DNA of 64,000 bases from Zarea fungicola (lineage: Eukaryota; Ascomycota; Sordariomycetes; Hypocreales; Cordycipitaceae): assembly GCA_900169235.1 (NCBI GenBank), contig FWCC01000005.1, positions 1 to 64,000 on the forward strand, read 5' to 3'. Of this stretch, positions 43,090-53,892 are shown piece after piece. The position numbers and the translations under genes are program-made. The notes under the pieces are model-generated. The model did no database searches and had not been told where the DNA came from. It saw only the letters and a list, made by a program, of their open reading frames with translations. Numbering within the stretch: the stretch's first letter is position 1; each line of letters starts with the position of its first letter.

Positions 43090-45372
43090 CTACAACGACG
43101 TATTGAGTGGGAGGATAAACTGTCGAAGCTTCGATAGCAGCCAATTCAAAGCACTGAAACCAGTTGACAAAGACTCGACAGGAGCGGCATCAGCCACTGT
43201 TGCAGCACCTTCGATCTCAGCTTCGGGCTCAGCTTCAACCTGTCCCCATGTGGTCGCGTCATAGTCATCCCGCCCTCGGTCGCAATTTGTCATCCCCTGA
43301 TGCGCATATTGCGTATTCGCGATAACTGCCATCCAAATCGCGCCGCTCTTCCACATAACAAGCAGAAGCGCCCACAGCGCGTGAATCTTCTCCGAGTGGC
43401 GACGGCTCATCGTACCCTGCAGGACGTCTGTGCAATACTCAATCTCGATCGGCAGACACGTTTCCTTGCCCTCCGCGTAGTCCAGGACCGGAATAACAAG
43501 CTTGTCAATAAGACCTTGCAAGTCCGTGACGTCAGCCTCGTCGAGTGCAGCCCGAATTCGCTCCACCTCGGCTCGCTGGTCATCAATAACAGTCTGACCC
43601 GTCGTAAACTTGATGCCATTATCATGCGAAATGGCTGCAAATGTTGGCTCCGACGTGAGCTTCGCCGGGCAGACGGCATACTCGGGCGACGGCTCAATCC
43701 GACTCATGAGCGCCACAGGTCTATGGCGCAGATTGCACAGCTGCCACCAGTGGGTAAAGAGAATCGCGAGGCCCGTCGTGTTGAACGGATCATTGTTCGC
43801 GCACCACTCGAGCGTTGCCACAAGTCCAATGTACACCGACCGCAGTGCTTCAATGGACAAGTCGCCACCCGTGAGGGACGGGATAATATTGCTCACCTCG
43901 CCGCAGGACACATCAGGCCCGATATCAATCAGATCATGAAGGGCGCAGCCCAGACCACCGAGAACCAAGCTCCGCTGATCATTCGGGCTGTCATACCAGA
44001 CATGCGCAAACGCAGCATCCGCCATCCTGTACCGGGCCACGGCGGCCAAGTCATCCCAGATCGCGATGCACGGCTTGGATTTTAGCTTTCTCTTGTCCTC
44101 CAGTGCAGCTTTGGCCTTGATGGCTGTGAAATTGCAAGACACCACTGTGACGATATCCGACAAATGGGCGTCGAGGTCCGCGTTGCCCGTCTCCTGGCCG
44201 CGCACAACGGCAAACGTGTCGCCAATGCGGCCGTTGAGGTTCTTGCTAAAGTTGCCCGTGGAGTAGTCGTACATGAAGCCCGAATCCATGAGAGCCCACA
44301 TGCCGGCGATGCTGCCGCCGTACACTCCACGGTCATACGCCAGCGACATGGCGAGAACGCTGGTGTTGCTCATAGCCCCCGTCGCCCCCTCCCGCTGGCA
44401 CAAGTCCTCAAAGTCCCGCGCCGGGCTGGTCGCGTACCCGCTCAGCTTCGGGGGCAGCGAGTTTCCCTTGATGGGTATCTTGGTAAAGTGGGCGCCCTTC
44501 AGGGTCGTTCTGAGCCCGCCGATACGCGTTTCGAGGCCGCTCGCCATGGTGGCGTCGCGCATCTCCAGCAGCTTGGCCGCCGTGTGGTACAGCTCCACGC
44601 AGCAATTGACGGCGCTCAAGACTCTCGCGTTGCGGAGCGCGCCCACGGCGAACATCCTGTAGGCTAGCTCGTCCTGGGCGGTGCCCAGCAGCGGAATCTG
44701 GCACTGGTTCGTGAAGCAGCCTTCTGTGCGGTCGTTTGAGATTGTCTGCGCGGCCCACGGCTCAGTCTCGGCCGTGTCATCGACACACTGAACCTCAACG
44801 GCGCGTAGGCGCCATGCGGAAGCTCTCTCAGCGTACGATATTGTGCCTGGGAGCTTGGAGACTGGAGTCTGGACCCAAGAGTCCACTAGCTTGAACCCTT
44901 TGGTGCGCACGTCAAAGAGTGCAGAGTAGCTTGGGGCTGGCACACCAGAGATGGTGCCTGGGAACCATGGACTCGACTCTTCCAGTCCATCCCAGGCAGG
45001 TGATCGGCTACTTCCACCCGAAATTTGCTTGCCAGGAAAGAGAACTGCGCTGCTCGGACTGGAAGGATCTGTAGTAGTCCCTTGCTCGGGTTGTACCTTG
45101 TCCGCAGCTGCCCTCAGCTGTATAACCTGCGAGCGCAAGTCGGTGACGCAGTCGGAGGCAGCCTTCTGGCATGCTCCAGTACACTTGAATGTCCAAGTAA
45201 CTGGGGAGCTGGGGGCTGACCCCGCCTGCTGTGCAGATTTTACAAACGTGGCAGCATCAAGACAGCCTATTTCATCATGGAAACTTGTCTGCTGTCTGTC
45301 AAAGTTTGAAACGCTGCCTCCAGTGGCGGCAATGGCTGGAATTGCATTTCTGCTATCATAGGTAGCTGCCAT
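43090..45372 (-). CDS. Large orphan protein (760 residues)
   Basis: Uninterrupted ATG-to-TAG frame. I do not recognise the family. The first 130 residues are Ser/Thr/Ala/Gln-rich and look disordered, with a Cys-containing element (CTGACQKAASDC). The rest is a continuous globular-type sequence rich in helices. A striking string is LGCALHDLIDIGPDVSCGEV (around 43890-43950), preceded by WYDSPNDQRSLVLGG and followed by LRSVYIGLVATLEWCANNDP. Asp-rich helical elements of this kind can be metal-binding, but I cannot match them to a named terpene-cyclase or hydrolase motif. A hydrophobic stretch near the C-terminus (ALWALLLVMWKSGAIWMAVI) may be a membrane segment. There is no signal peptide, and no introns are needed. 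It faces the hybrid-binding-domain gene tail to tail. Confidence 0.8.
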   Translation of the reverse strand: MAATYDSRNAIPAIAATGGSVSNFDRQQTSFHDEIGCLDAATFVKSAQQAGSAPSSPVTWTFKCTGACQKAASDCVTDLRSQVIQLRAAADKVQPEQGTTTDPSSPSSAVLFPGKQISGGSSRSPAWDGLEESSPWFPGTISGVPAPSYSALFDVRTKGFKLVDSWVQTPVSKLPGTISYAERASAWRLRAVEVQCVDDTAETEPWAAQTISNDRTEGCFTNQCQIPLLGTAQDELAYRMFAVGALRNARVLSAVNCCVELYHTAAKLLEMRDATMASGLETRIGGLRTTLKGAHFTKIPIKGNSLPPKLSGYATSPARDFEDLCQREGATGAMSNTSVLAMSLAYDRGVYGGSIAGMWALMDSGFMYDYSTGNFSKNLNGRIGDTFAVVRGQETGNADLDAHLSDIVTVVSCNFTAIKAKAALEDKRKLKSKPCIAIWDDLAAVARYRMADAAFAHVWYDSPNDQRSLVLGGLGCALHDLIDIGPDVSCGEVSNIIPSLTGGDLSIEALRSVYIGLVATLEWCANNDPFNTTGLAILFTHWWQLCNLRHRPVALMSRIEPSPEYAVCPAKLTSEPTFAAISHDNGIKFTTGQTVIDDQRAEVERIRAALDEADVTDLQGLIDKLVIPVLDYAEGKETCLPIEIEYCTDVLQGTMSRRHSEKIHALWALLLVMWKSGAIWMAVIANTQYAHQGMTNCDRGRDDYDATTWGQVEAEPEAEIEGAATVADAAPVESLSTGFSALNWLLSKLRQFILPLNTSL

Positions 45373-47376
45373 GTCTTTTGTCTAAGCTTAATCAGCATCA
45401 TGTGTTTATTTGGACTGTGTAAGGATTGTTTACGAACCATAAGATGAGAGCCCTGCAAACTGAATTGGGCTGCCTTGCTGGGTGCACAGTTAACCTTTCT
45501 GTCTTGTCACTCCTGTTGGATTGGGCCCAGTGAAGTCTCAAAAGGAAATCCAAAAGAAGACCGGTAAACAGAAGAAATTACAACTGATGTGCCTCGTATT
45601 ACTCACCCAGCAGGCCTGGAAAACGCTTTGTTTTATACCGATAATGATCGACAACAGCACTAGACAACCTGAGTATAGTTAAGTTTAGTTGAGGCCTCCG
45701 TGCCATCTCTTCTCACTAGCCAACAAGATTATCTCGGCACGAATGCGCTGCCGTTCCGTTGTCTGATTAGTTGTTCGCAAAGTAGCATGATCATCGCACG
45801 CTCATGTGATCTTTCCGTCTTGCAAGGCATGGTCGGAATGCCTGGAGTACACCGTCAAACGCCACCAATCCTGAGTCAACTCGCTCGATTGACATCATGT
45901 CTCGTCGCGTCACTTGCAACAGCTTGGCTGCAAAATTCTGAATTGGTACGTTAGCGTTGGAACGGCGTACGCTGATCTTTTAGTTGGTACTACTATTCAC
46001 GACAACTAAAGGTATCCCAAAATTCACCTCAGGCCATTCATCACAGCTTCCTCACTATAGCAGCTAAACTATACTGAAAAGTACTCAGAGAGATGCAGGA
46101 TTCATGTTTTAGATGGCCACAGATAAGGCCAAACAATACAATACCATGTCCGAGTATCTGTAAATCGAATTCCATGCGTTTTTTTCGCCTTTCCCATATG
46201 CAAATCATCAGTCAATCAAAATTCCATCCGTCTTTTTAGTCTTTCTTAGCATTGCCGAGGACAGGCGGCGAGACATGTTTGAAGAGTAACGAGTGAGAGA
46301 CATGTCTTGGCTCCATTGAAGCCAGCAGGCCCGGCCCGGCATCCGCTGCCTAGCATGGATTTTGTTTTACTGTTATGCCGAGTAATACTATAGACTCGTA
46401 AGACAAGACATCCCGAGACAGTAAGGGTACAAAATGGACGTCAATGCTTGATGAGGGGGTTGAGAGACAGTTCTGTAGCCGAGTTTCCCCGCTGTTGCCA
46501 TTTTATGCATGCCACAGCTTGCAAGGTTTACATTTCCTATATTTCTCTCGCGCCTCTGCGTTTCTTTTTTTCTCTTTCAGAGGATTTGGCGATCGACACG
46601 CCGCATTTGTGCAGTTGTCGTCCCCAGTATAAATACTCCATGTCGCAGTCTTCATTCTTGCCAAATGTGGCGCCACTGTGGGCCAAGCCAAGACATTCCG
46701 TCCAACTGGCCAACTGTGAGCACCATCTCGTATTTACGATTCACATGTGTTGAAGAAAATCAATACCTTTCTTACAAGACCCTTCGAAAATCTAGCTCTG
46801 GGTCTACTGGCGGTCTGCCGCTCAAGACATCTGCTGTTAAAGTATCTGCCGTTAAAGTATCTGCTGGCATCAAAGCTGCTCTGTTCAGGACTTGGCATTG
46901 CTGCGTTGTGCTACGAGACAATTCAGCTAGCCACTGGCGTAAATGTCTAAGCTACAGACAGTATCTCTTGTCAACAGGCATGCCAGCAACTAACTCAGGA
47001 ATCCATAGCCTCGTTAAACCGATCCAAATAATCCCTCATGAAACCATGGGAGTTTTGCAAATCCCATCCAACAGTCCTGCATGCTGCGGAGTTATTTCCG
47101 CCCTGGCACTCCTACAGCTGTTATCCGAAAAGTACTGATGGGATACCAGTGAGACAGCAATGAGTCTGTTTTGAAAATCTGCTCAAGGAAGTCATAGATG
47201 AACATCGTTCTGCTCAACTACTAAAGGGCCACGACGGCCGCCGAAATCGACACTTGCTCATCCAGATCATCAGCATCCTCCACTCCTACTTCTCCAACAC
47301 CATTCAGATTGCTATTCCATCCCCATACACTTCTTTTCGAAGCATCTTTCAGTTTTCCACCTCCAAAAACATCAAT
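45373..47376. other. 2 kb without a supportable gene
   Basis: A plus-strand frame of about 209 codons (46509-47138) overlaps others and lacks domain or leader logic. It contains a short direct duplication (gttaaagtatctgc twice, near 46840). The 47230-47376 part is a CA/TC-rich leader for the next gene. Confidence 0.45.
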
Positions 47377-47814
47377 ATGAAGGTCTCTTTCACTCTCATC
47401 ACGACTCTGGCCGCTAGCCTTGCTGCCGCCTACCCTCAATTTCCAGGCTTTCCAGGCTTGGACAAGTGCTCTGTTGTTGACAACGCAATTGTAGCGTCGG
47501 TCAAAGCGCTCAACACTGCGCTGGTTGGATTCAAAAACCCCAACCTGCAGTACGCCACTCAGTATGGTGGCGATTGTTTCAGGGAAAGCATTGGTTGCGG
47601 TACGAAGGGGGTAGGTCCCCATGCCAGCGCCGACCCAATTGATTGCGGTGGTATCGTTGACACGGCGCTTACCACGGCTGTTGGTGCACTCAAACTTGTT
47701 CTCAAGCCTATCAGCCTTCTTCCTGGAGCCCCTGACTACGATAAGGGTGTCGACGCTGGCCTCGCGTGCTTCAAGACCGGCCTCGGCTGCACGGCCGCTA
47801 GTACCACGACGTAA
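47377..47814 (+). CDS. Small secreted six-cysteine protein
   Basis: Single exon of 145 residues. A clear signal peptide (MKVSFTLITTLAASLAAA, cleavage before YPQ) precedes a mature protein of about 127 residues with six cysteines (DKCSVV, GGDCFRE, IGCGTKG, IDCGGI, LACFKTG, LGCTAAS), enough for three disulfides. The second half is amphipathic (VDTALTTAVGALKLVLKPIS). Inner ATG 47377 is chosen over the longer frame because it opens the signal peptide and follows a typical CA-rich leader. The family is not recognised. Size, secretion signal and cysteine pattern fit an apoplastic or host-interaction effector, or a surface-active protein. The C-terminal ASTTT could be O-glycosylated. Confidence 0.8.
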   Translation: MKVSFTLITTLAASLAAAYPQFPGFPGLDKCSVVDNAIVASVKALNTALVGFKNPNLQYATQYGGDCFRESIGCGTKGVGPHASADPIDCGGIVDTALTTAVGALKLVLKPISLLPGAPDYDKGVDAGLACFKTGLGCTAASTTT

Positions 47815-49708
47815 AGCGCCCTGTATGTGGAATCATGGTTGTTTTCGGTCGTTTCGTGGGGTTTCTTGTTTTGCAAAGTCTAAGCTCGGCCGGGCATCGC
47901 TGGGCTTTTATCAAAACTTGCTCAATTAAATAGCACAGCCGGAAACTCCAGAGGAAGGACTAGTTAGCTAGTTGGAAAGAGAAACATCAAACTATCGGTT
48001 TTCAACGGTTTTGAATTCTATTTGTATTCTTTTGTTCACGGCCTTGTGATCGGTGATGCTTCAAATTGCTTCGTAGTAAGCTAATTCGTGCATGCTTACC
48101 ATATCCAGTATATAATGCCGCTGCATTCAAGACAACTTTTTATATTGTGTATCCTAGCTTCAGACAGATTGTTCATGCATCAAGGCTCAACCTCTACCAG
48201 GGTATCCTCGGACCTGGATGTCTTTGTGAAATTTTCATGTAGCCTGATCATCTCATGTCAGGTGAATCGACCATTCCGAGTGTTATAGTGCACGTACCGA
48301 GAGGGCAGCTCTCACCAAGTATACAGGATGTGACTTGGTTCAGCTCATAGCTAATTGATACCGAGGACCTCCCTATATACTATGGTATCAACAGGAAAGA
48401 GGAATACAGTAACGATCATAAGAGTCATCCTCTGGTATCAACAGCAGATATCGGAAGCCTCGTAGCTTGATCCATCACTCCATCGGGGAGCCGCAACAAT
48501 CTCTTGCTATAATTTGCCACGAGCAGAGACAGAAGTTTCAGTTGATTTGGCTTTCAACGGAAAATTTGGCATGTTCGATCATAAGCCCTGGTATCTTCCA
48601 TAGTAGAAGTTAATCCAACGGGCCAAGGCTGAACCATCTTTCAGCTCACTTTTGCGCACTGCCGCATACTAAAACTTTTGAGCTACCTGGTGCAGGATCA
48701 ATCTAGGGTCAGGGCCAGCCAAATCAACTAAAATTTCTGCCTCTCGATGCATTTTCTAGATAGGGTTAGCGCCAGATAGACCCAGTGTCAAATATAGCTG
48801 TCACGTTTGCAAAGCTCACTGTGCAGCAGATTGAAGAGTTCCTCCTTTCGTAGGCAAAATACCCCTATTTACGAGTCATTTATCCCTCACTAATTTCTAT
48901 ATTCGTGATCAGTCCCCTCTGTTGGTTATACAGCAGTTGCATGTGGCTGGTGGTGGTGGTTAAGGTTGCCCACACTACGCGGTACCCATGTAGCAGCCTC
49001 TCAAAGAGCCTTGGTTTGGTAGTCAGACCTTTCAATTAGGCCATCGCAACCGCCTGTATAGATAGTCAATAAAGGATTAGTGCTTGCTGGGGAAAAAGTT
49101 GGCTGGTGATTTTGTGGAGAAAACACCTATGGCCTAATATGGTAATTTGCGGTAAATCGCGGACTGGTGAAAGCGGCCGTCTTCTGGCATGAGAAAAGCT
49201 CCAACTGCTGCGGGTGTCTGGGTGAATACTCTCAGTGCCTCTCAGGGCCTCTTAGAGGGCCTTATATAGAAATACAAAGAACGCGGATGCTCGGGATGCA
49301 AGTCGGCGCAAGTCTCTGAGTGCCGTCACTTATAGAAGAAGGACAGTGAAGCCTCGAACAGCGCCCAGAAGGGCAGAGAAAAAGGCATTGCAGTGTGAGA
49401 AAAAGGAGTAAGATTGTCTCAAAAGCAGAACAAGAGTTCTATTTTAAAAATTACTCTGGTTTTATTTAATTGGAAGCTAAAACTAGTACATCCATGACTC
49501 AGGCTGGATTGACGCGCACCTTGTTGGCAGACTGCTCCTGAATTCAGCAAAATACGAAAAGCACGTAGTGGGGACGCCAACGACGAAAATAATCCATGTA
49601 GAAATAGACTAGCGGGTCATGTATAAGTGTAGGGCTCTTGAAAGTGACTTGACATTAGCAGCTAACTCTTGACCACTGGGTGTCAGATCATGCCAACAAA
49701 CTTTCGAA
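47815..49708. other. 1.9 kb intergenic, nothing recognised
   Basis: AT-rich, no frames worth reporting. A GTATCAACAG string occurs twice (near 48385 and 48436). Confidence 0.5.
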
Positions 49709-51106
49709 ATGCTACCCAGCATGCAATTATATCGATATTTAACTCGGAGAAGTTATCTTCTGATCGGTACTTTTCTTTTACTCTGTTTTGTTCTGCAACT
49801 TTGGATATCTGGGCCGGGCATAGATGTTTATAGGATTGCGTCGCAGCACAGAGCTTCCTTCGGCCACGTCTCCCACGACGCCTTATCCAACCATGCACAA
49901 AATGAGACGCTAGGTTTCGAGAGAATTTTCTACATTAGCATGCCTCAGTAGGTTTCAACAAGGCTCTATCGAAGGTTTGCAAATAATAGAGGTGCTAATC
50001 TTTGTGACTTCCACTAGTCGGCCAGATCGACAAGATAGCATGACCATGTTGGCCACTTCGACCAACATTCGATTAACCTTGCAGAATGGAGTAATTGCAC
50101 CGCCTCAGCTGACAAACTTATGTGTAATACTAATCCCGGTGACCTAGGTTGATGGTAATACTATTCACGAGAAAGCCAGGCCGAAAGGGAGCGAAGGCCT
50201 ACGACCGGCGGAGCTAGGCTGCTGGCGTAGCCATGCCAACGTTTGGCGCCGAATTATTGAAGAGAAGGTCCAAACAGCTGTCATTCTGGAAGATGATGCT
50301 GACTGGGATGTCGCGATTCACGAAATATTCCAAGCTCTAAGCGTTGAAATAAGGCGGGCGCCATTACGGAAGGACAAGCCCACGAGTTACGAGATTGCAC
50401 ATGCACCATACGGTATAATCCCCGCTCAAGAACTATACAATGACTGATAGAGGCAAATTGATACACGATAACAAAATCTAACCTCATTTTAGGCCTCGAC
50501 TGGGACTTATTATATGTTGGTACCTGCTGGAACGTCAATGCTGACACTCGGCCGCTGTCCCATATTTACGAGGATTTGAATGCGCCAAATTTAACAGAGT
50601 ATGCTACTACGAACATATCAAATGCCTTTCCAATTACTTGATGAACAAGAAATAAAACATTTCAGCCACTATCTAACGGTGCGAACACTAACATACTATA
50701 AACTAGAATGTCTCATGCTTACCAGAAAGAGCTCGAGTACTGGGGGGCCGACTCGTTCAAAAAATCCCGCGTTCGAGTGATAGCCCCTTTATGGTATCCC
50801 GTCTGTACAATTGGGTATGCCATTACACTGCAAGGAGCTCAAAAACTGCTGTACTCGATAGGAAATGAGGGAGGTGTGGAGGCGCCTGTTGACCTTGCCA
50901 TGATAAACAGAATTCAGTCAGGCTATCTCAGATCTCTTACAGTTGTTCCTCCTCTTATTACCCCTTGGAGAACAGGAGAAGTATCAGACAGTGACATTAA
51001 AGAACTTGACAAAGCCGAAGGCAAACTGCCTCAAGGTAGCGAGAACTTGCGACACAGTGGGAGAGTTGCGATGGCAGCGGCACTAAACAGCCACGTTGGA
51101 GATTAG
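49709..51106 (+). CDS. GT25 family glycosyltransferase, type II membrane protein (5 exons)
   Basis: Exons 49709-49947, 50018-50090, 50148-50412, 50493-50598 and 50707-51106 give 360 residues. Introns of 70, 57, 80 and 108 nt are all GT-AG, the second with a TACTAAT branch. A short cytoplasmic tail and one transmembrane anchor (about 16-34, SYLLIGTFLLLCFVLQLWI) suggest Golgi residence. The catalytic domain follows family GT25 (LPS biosynthesis type, PF01755): IFYISMPHRPDRQDSM at the start, LQNGVDGNTI, AELGCWRSHANVWR, the metal/nucleotide-binding VILEDDADWD, LDWDLLYVGTCW, and PVCTIGYAITLQGAQKLLY near the end. It should transfer a hexose to a glycan or protein; donor and acceptor are unknown. 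An in-frame ATG four codons later (49721) is an alternative start. The chain is supported by in-frame joins at every junction. Confidence 0.85.
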
Positions 51107-51780
51107 TTTAGAATCCAGGCTTACATTTCCTCTTTCTAGCACCAAGAAGCTATGTACTTTGGCACGAGTGAGGCGATTGCCAGCTCCATGTATACAAAAA
51201 AGTCGACGATTTCTATCGTTGAAGGCCGCCATTTGGCAGAGTGATCAGGGATCAAATTGATGACTATGCCAACGATGTTAGACTTGAAGGCGCTCGATGT
51301 CCAATTAAAGCTTAAGGTCTGCCGGGCTTTCACAGCCATCAATCATCGCAAAGCTGGACAACTTTAACTAGGGCGCTAGGTAAATCAATCTTAACAGCGG
51401 TTTAAATACCCCAGGCATATAATTTTTGCCTTCCAGGCCCATAATAGCCACTGGTGAAACCTCTACCTTCCTGGCTGTCTCGGTGGCGTTGGCGAGGTGT
51501 TGAGGTGCCATTGTAACTCATAGCTAATTGATTTTTTTTTGATTCCTTCTATTCAAAGCACTTGGTTCTTTTGTCTCCTCTCATATGTATTGGTTGTTCC
51601 AGGACCAAAAAGTGGAGTGCACAACTGGGCTTTGCTTTAGCCTTCATTCCGGTTGAGTCGTAGTACTTTTTGTTTTGAAGCTAACAACCCCGCCGCTTTC
51701 CGACGGTCTTCGTTGGATCAAGCTCCTTCTGAGGCTTGACTCTTCCAATCACTCCAGTCAAAGTGTTCCAGGTTGACGCA
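51107..51780. other. Promoter region of the downstream regulator
   Basis: 674 bases, T-rich near 51530-51660; no other feature. Confidence 0.55.
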
Positions 51781-53686
51781 ATGGCTCCCAAAAAACGCAG
51801 GGTCCTGTCTTGTGATTCCTGCCGTCGTCTGCGAACGCGCTGCGAAAAGCTTGGCAACGCTAGCGGCTGCAGCCGTTGTGAGAGGTTGAGGCAAGTTTGT
51901 CAGCTCCGTAAACACAACTCACTGCTAGGCTCACTGAACTGATATTGACCGGCCACAGACTGGTTTGCAACTTTTCAACTAAAGCCCCGACCTTGGAATC
52001 TACCCCCTCCGATTCCTGCGCTTCAGAGGGCCGCAAACCTGCAGTGTTCGTCCCAAGTTTCCCTGAAGATCAGCTCCCGTCGGCTGAACTGAGGTAAGTT
52101 CAGTCCTACCACAGCGCACACTCACCGTTTCTAAAACTTTTCCAAGAGTGATTGAAATAGAAAATGCGATAGCGGGACTCAGATCACTATTGGTCCCCTC
52201 GGGATCAGAGAGCAAGCCAACCTCGCGGCGAACTGACCCCCCAGTTGCTGATGACCACAGTAAGCTTATGGGATCGTTGGGATCCCTAGATGGATTCTCG
52301 CGAACTGCGCCCATCAGTGTTGTACGCGACATGAAGCATAACATCCTAGGGACTACCCCTGGTTCGCCTGTGCCGATAAGCATTGACTGCATTGCCCTTG
52401 GTTTGATCTCTGAGGAGCATAGCAAGAAGCTTATCCAAGAGTATAGACTATCGGCAGCTCATTTGATAAAATGTAGCTAACTATGAATAGGTTCCGCAGC
52501 CTCCCGCTTGAAAGGCTTGGCTTGGACGTGGACCCTTGGAAGATCAGACAAGATTCGCCGCTTCTCTTTGCATCTTGTCTTCTTGTTGGTCTTCACAAAA
52601 TCCCAAAACTGTCTCAGTCACAACTCCATGACTCGCTATACACATATACACAGAAATTGCTCTCTGAGACACTCCTCTGCACGCCACTTTCTATGGAATC
52701 CGTGCAGGCAATGCTGATTTTCTCGCATTGGCATCTTGCACCAGCACAGTACCTCACGTACATTGATAGCTGGTTGCTCGCCGGCGTGGGAATTTTACAT
52801 GGAAGGCTGTCTCTAGATTATGCGGCCTCTCAGGACTCTGCGCAAGAGACTTCAGAATCTTCTCAGAAGAACTCTATACAGACTTGGAATAATGTCTGCA
52901 TTACTCACATACGGTCCGTCGGGCTATTCAAAGATGCCATTCATAATCCTACCCGCTAACGAAGTTTACAAGATTCTCTGTCGGCACCGGCCAGTACCCC
53001 ATGGTTAACCAGGATAGTCTCCGTCATTACACCAGTGATAAGGAAGGTGATACCAACCCCTGGGACCGTATACTTATCGCCGAGGCACGACTCTACTCTA
53101 TGATTTTCCAGAGTATAACGACAAAGCTCCAAGCGGTATCACCTGAGCTCGATGGTGATGAAATCGAGAAGTGGAGACTGAATCACAGCACATTAATCGG
53201 TAAATTTATTGCTGCCATTTAAAGATGTCAACTTTCTGGCTAACATTGGCTCTTGCTCTAGATGCAGACATCTCTGGGTCCCTGCTCTTCGCGTACTCCT
53301 GTTCGCATCTAATAGTCGCTCGTCACCTGCTCAAGGTAATTACTGGCGCACCTCCCAGCGCATTCGAAAAAGTTGGCTGGACCTCCAGTGAGGTCGATTC
53401 CCGGATAGAGATACAGACCAACCGTGCTCTAGCGCATTCTCTGAAAATTCTCAATACCTGTCGGGACATTTTTCGGGCTCATGGAAATGCAACACCAGCA
53501 TATACTTATATGATGTGTACAACGGCAGCAATCACCGTCATGGAGTTCCCTGAGAGAATTGCGAGCTTGGGTAACACACGAGAGACTCGAAGCCTGATAG
53601 AAGATATCCAGCGGTGCATAAGCGACTGCGGCAGAAAGGATGTTGTGTTTGGATGGGCTGCAAATGTGATGAGGGCATCATCATGA
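51781..53686 (+). CDS. Zn2Cys6 transcription factor (6 exons, first intron GC-AG)
   Basis: Exons 51781-51890, 51959-52093, 52147-52440, 52491-52913, 52973-53199 and 53262-53686 give 537 residues. The zinc cluster at residues 11-40 reads C-D-S-C, then C-E-K at +7, C-S-R-C and a final Cys, spaced 2-6-8-2-6. The last Cys comes from exon 2 (ERLR|LVC). The first intron (51891-51958, 68 nt) starts with GCAAGT; only this donor joins the cluster in frame to the downstream reading frame. Intron 4 has the weak donor GTCCGT but restores THIRFSVGTGQYP. The central region (DSPLLFASCLLVGLHKIP, IFSHWHLAPAQYLTYIDSWL) is typical of fungal regulators of this class with a regulatory middle domain. Probably a nuclear DNA-binding regulator; targets unknown. 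It follows the GT25 gene on the same strand. Confidence 0.82.
51891..51958 (+). other. Predicted GC-AG intron in the Zn2Cys6 gene
   Basis: Donor TTGAG|GCAAGT, acceptor CCACAG|ACTGG. It splits the loop before the sixth cysteine of the zinc cluster, a common intron place in this family. Reading through meets a stop 15 codons later, and no GT donor gives the right phase. Confidence 0.7.
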
Positions 53687-53892
53687 GGAGTAATTATCTG
53701 TACTATCAGTGTGAACTATCTATACCTGCAGAAGGTGCATGGGCATGGGCTAAAACGCACAAAAAGTCTCAGCGCTTCAAGTGACATTTGTTTCGCAATC
53801 ATCGGCCTGCTGGTAAACTAAGGTAATTTCTAAGAACATTAAACTATTATTGTTTAAGTTTAAATTTCTATATCTTCTTTATAGCAGTCCTG

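Noticed and set aside
43300..44085. Plus-strand frame of 261 codons opposite the 760-residue orphan
   Set aside because: Arg/Asn/His-rich antisense shadow; the minus frame is far longer and has an ATG and globular composition.
46509..47138. Plus-strand frame of about 209 codons
   Set aside because: No domain, several overlapping frames of similar quality, low-complexity duplication inside, no clear promoter or leader.
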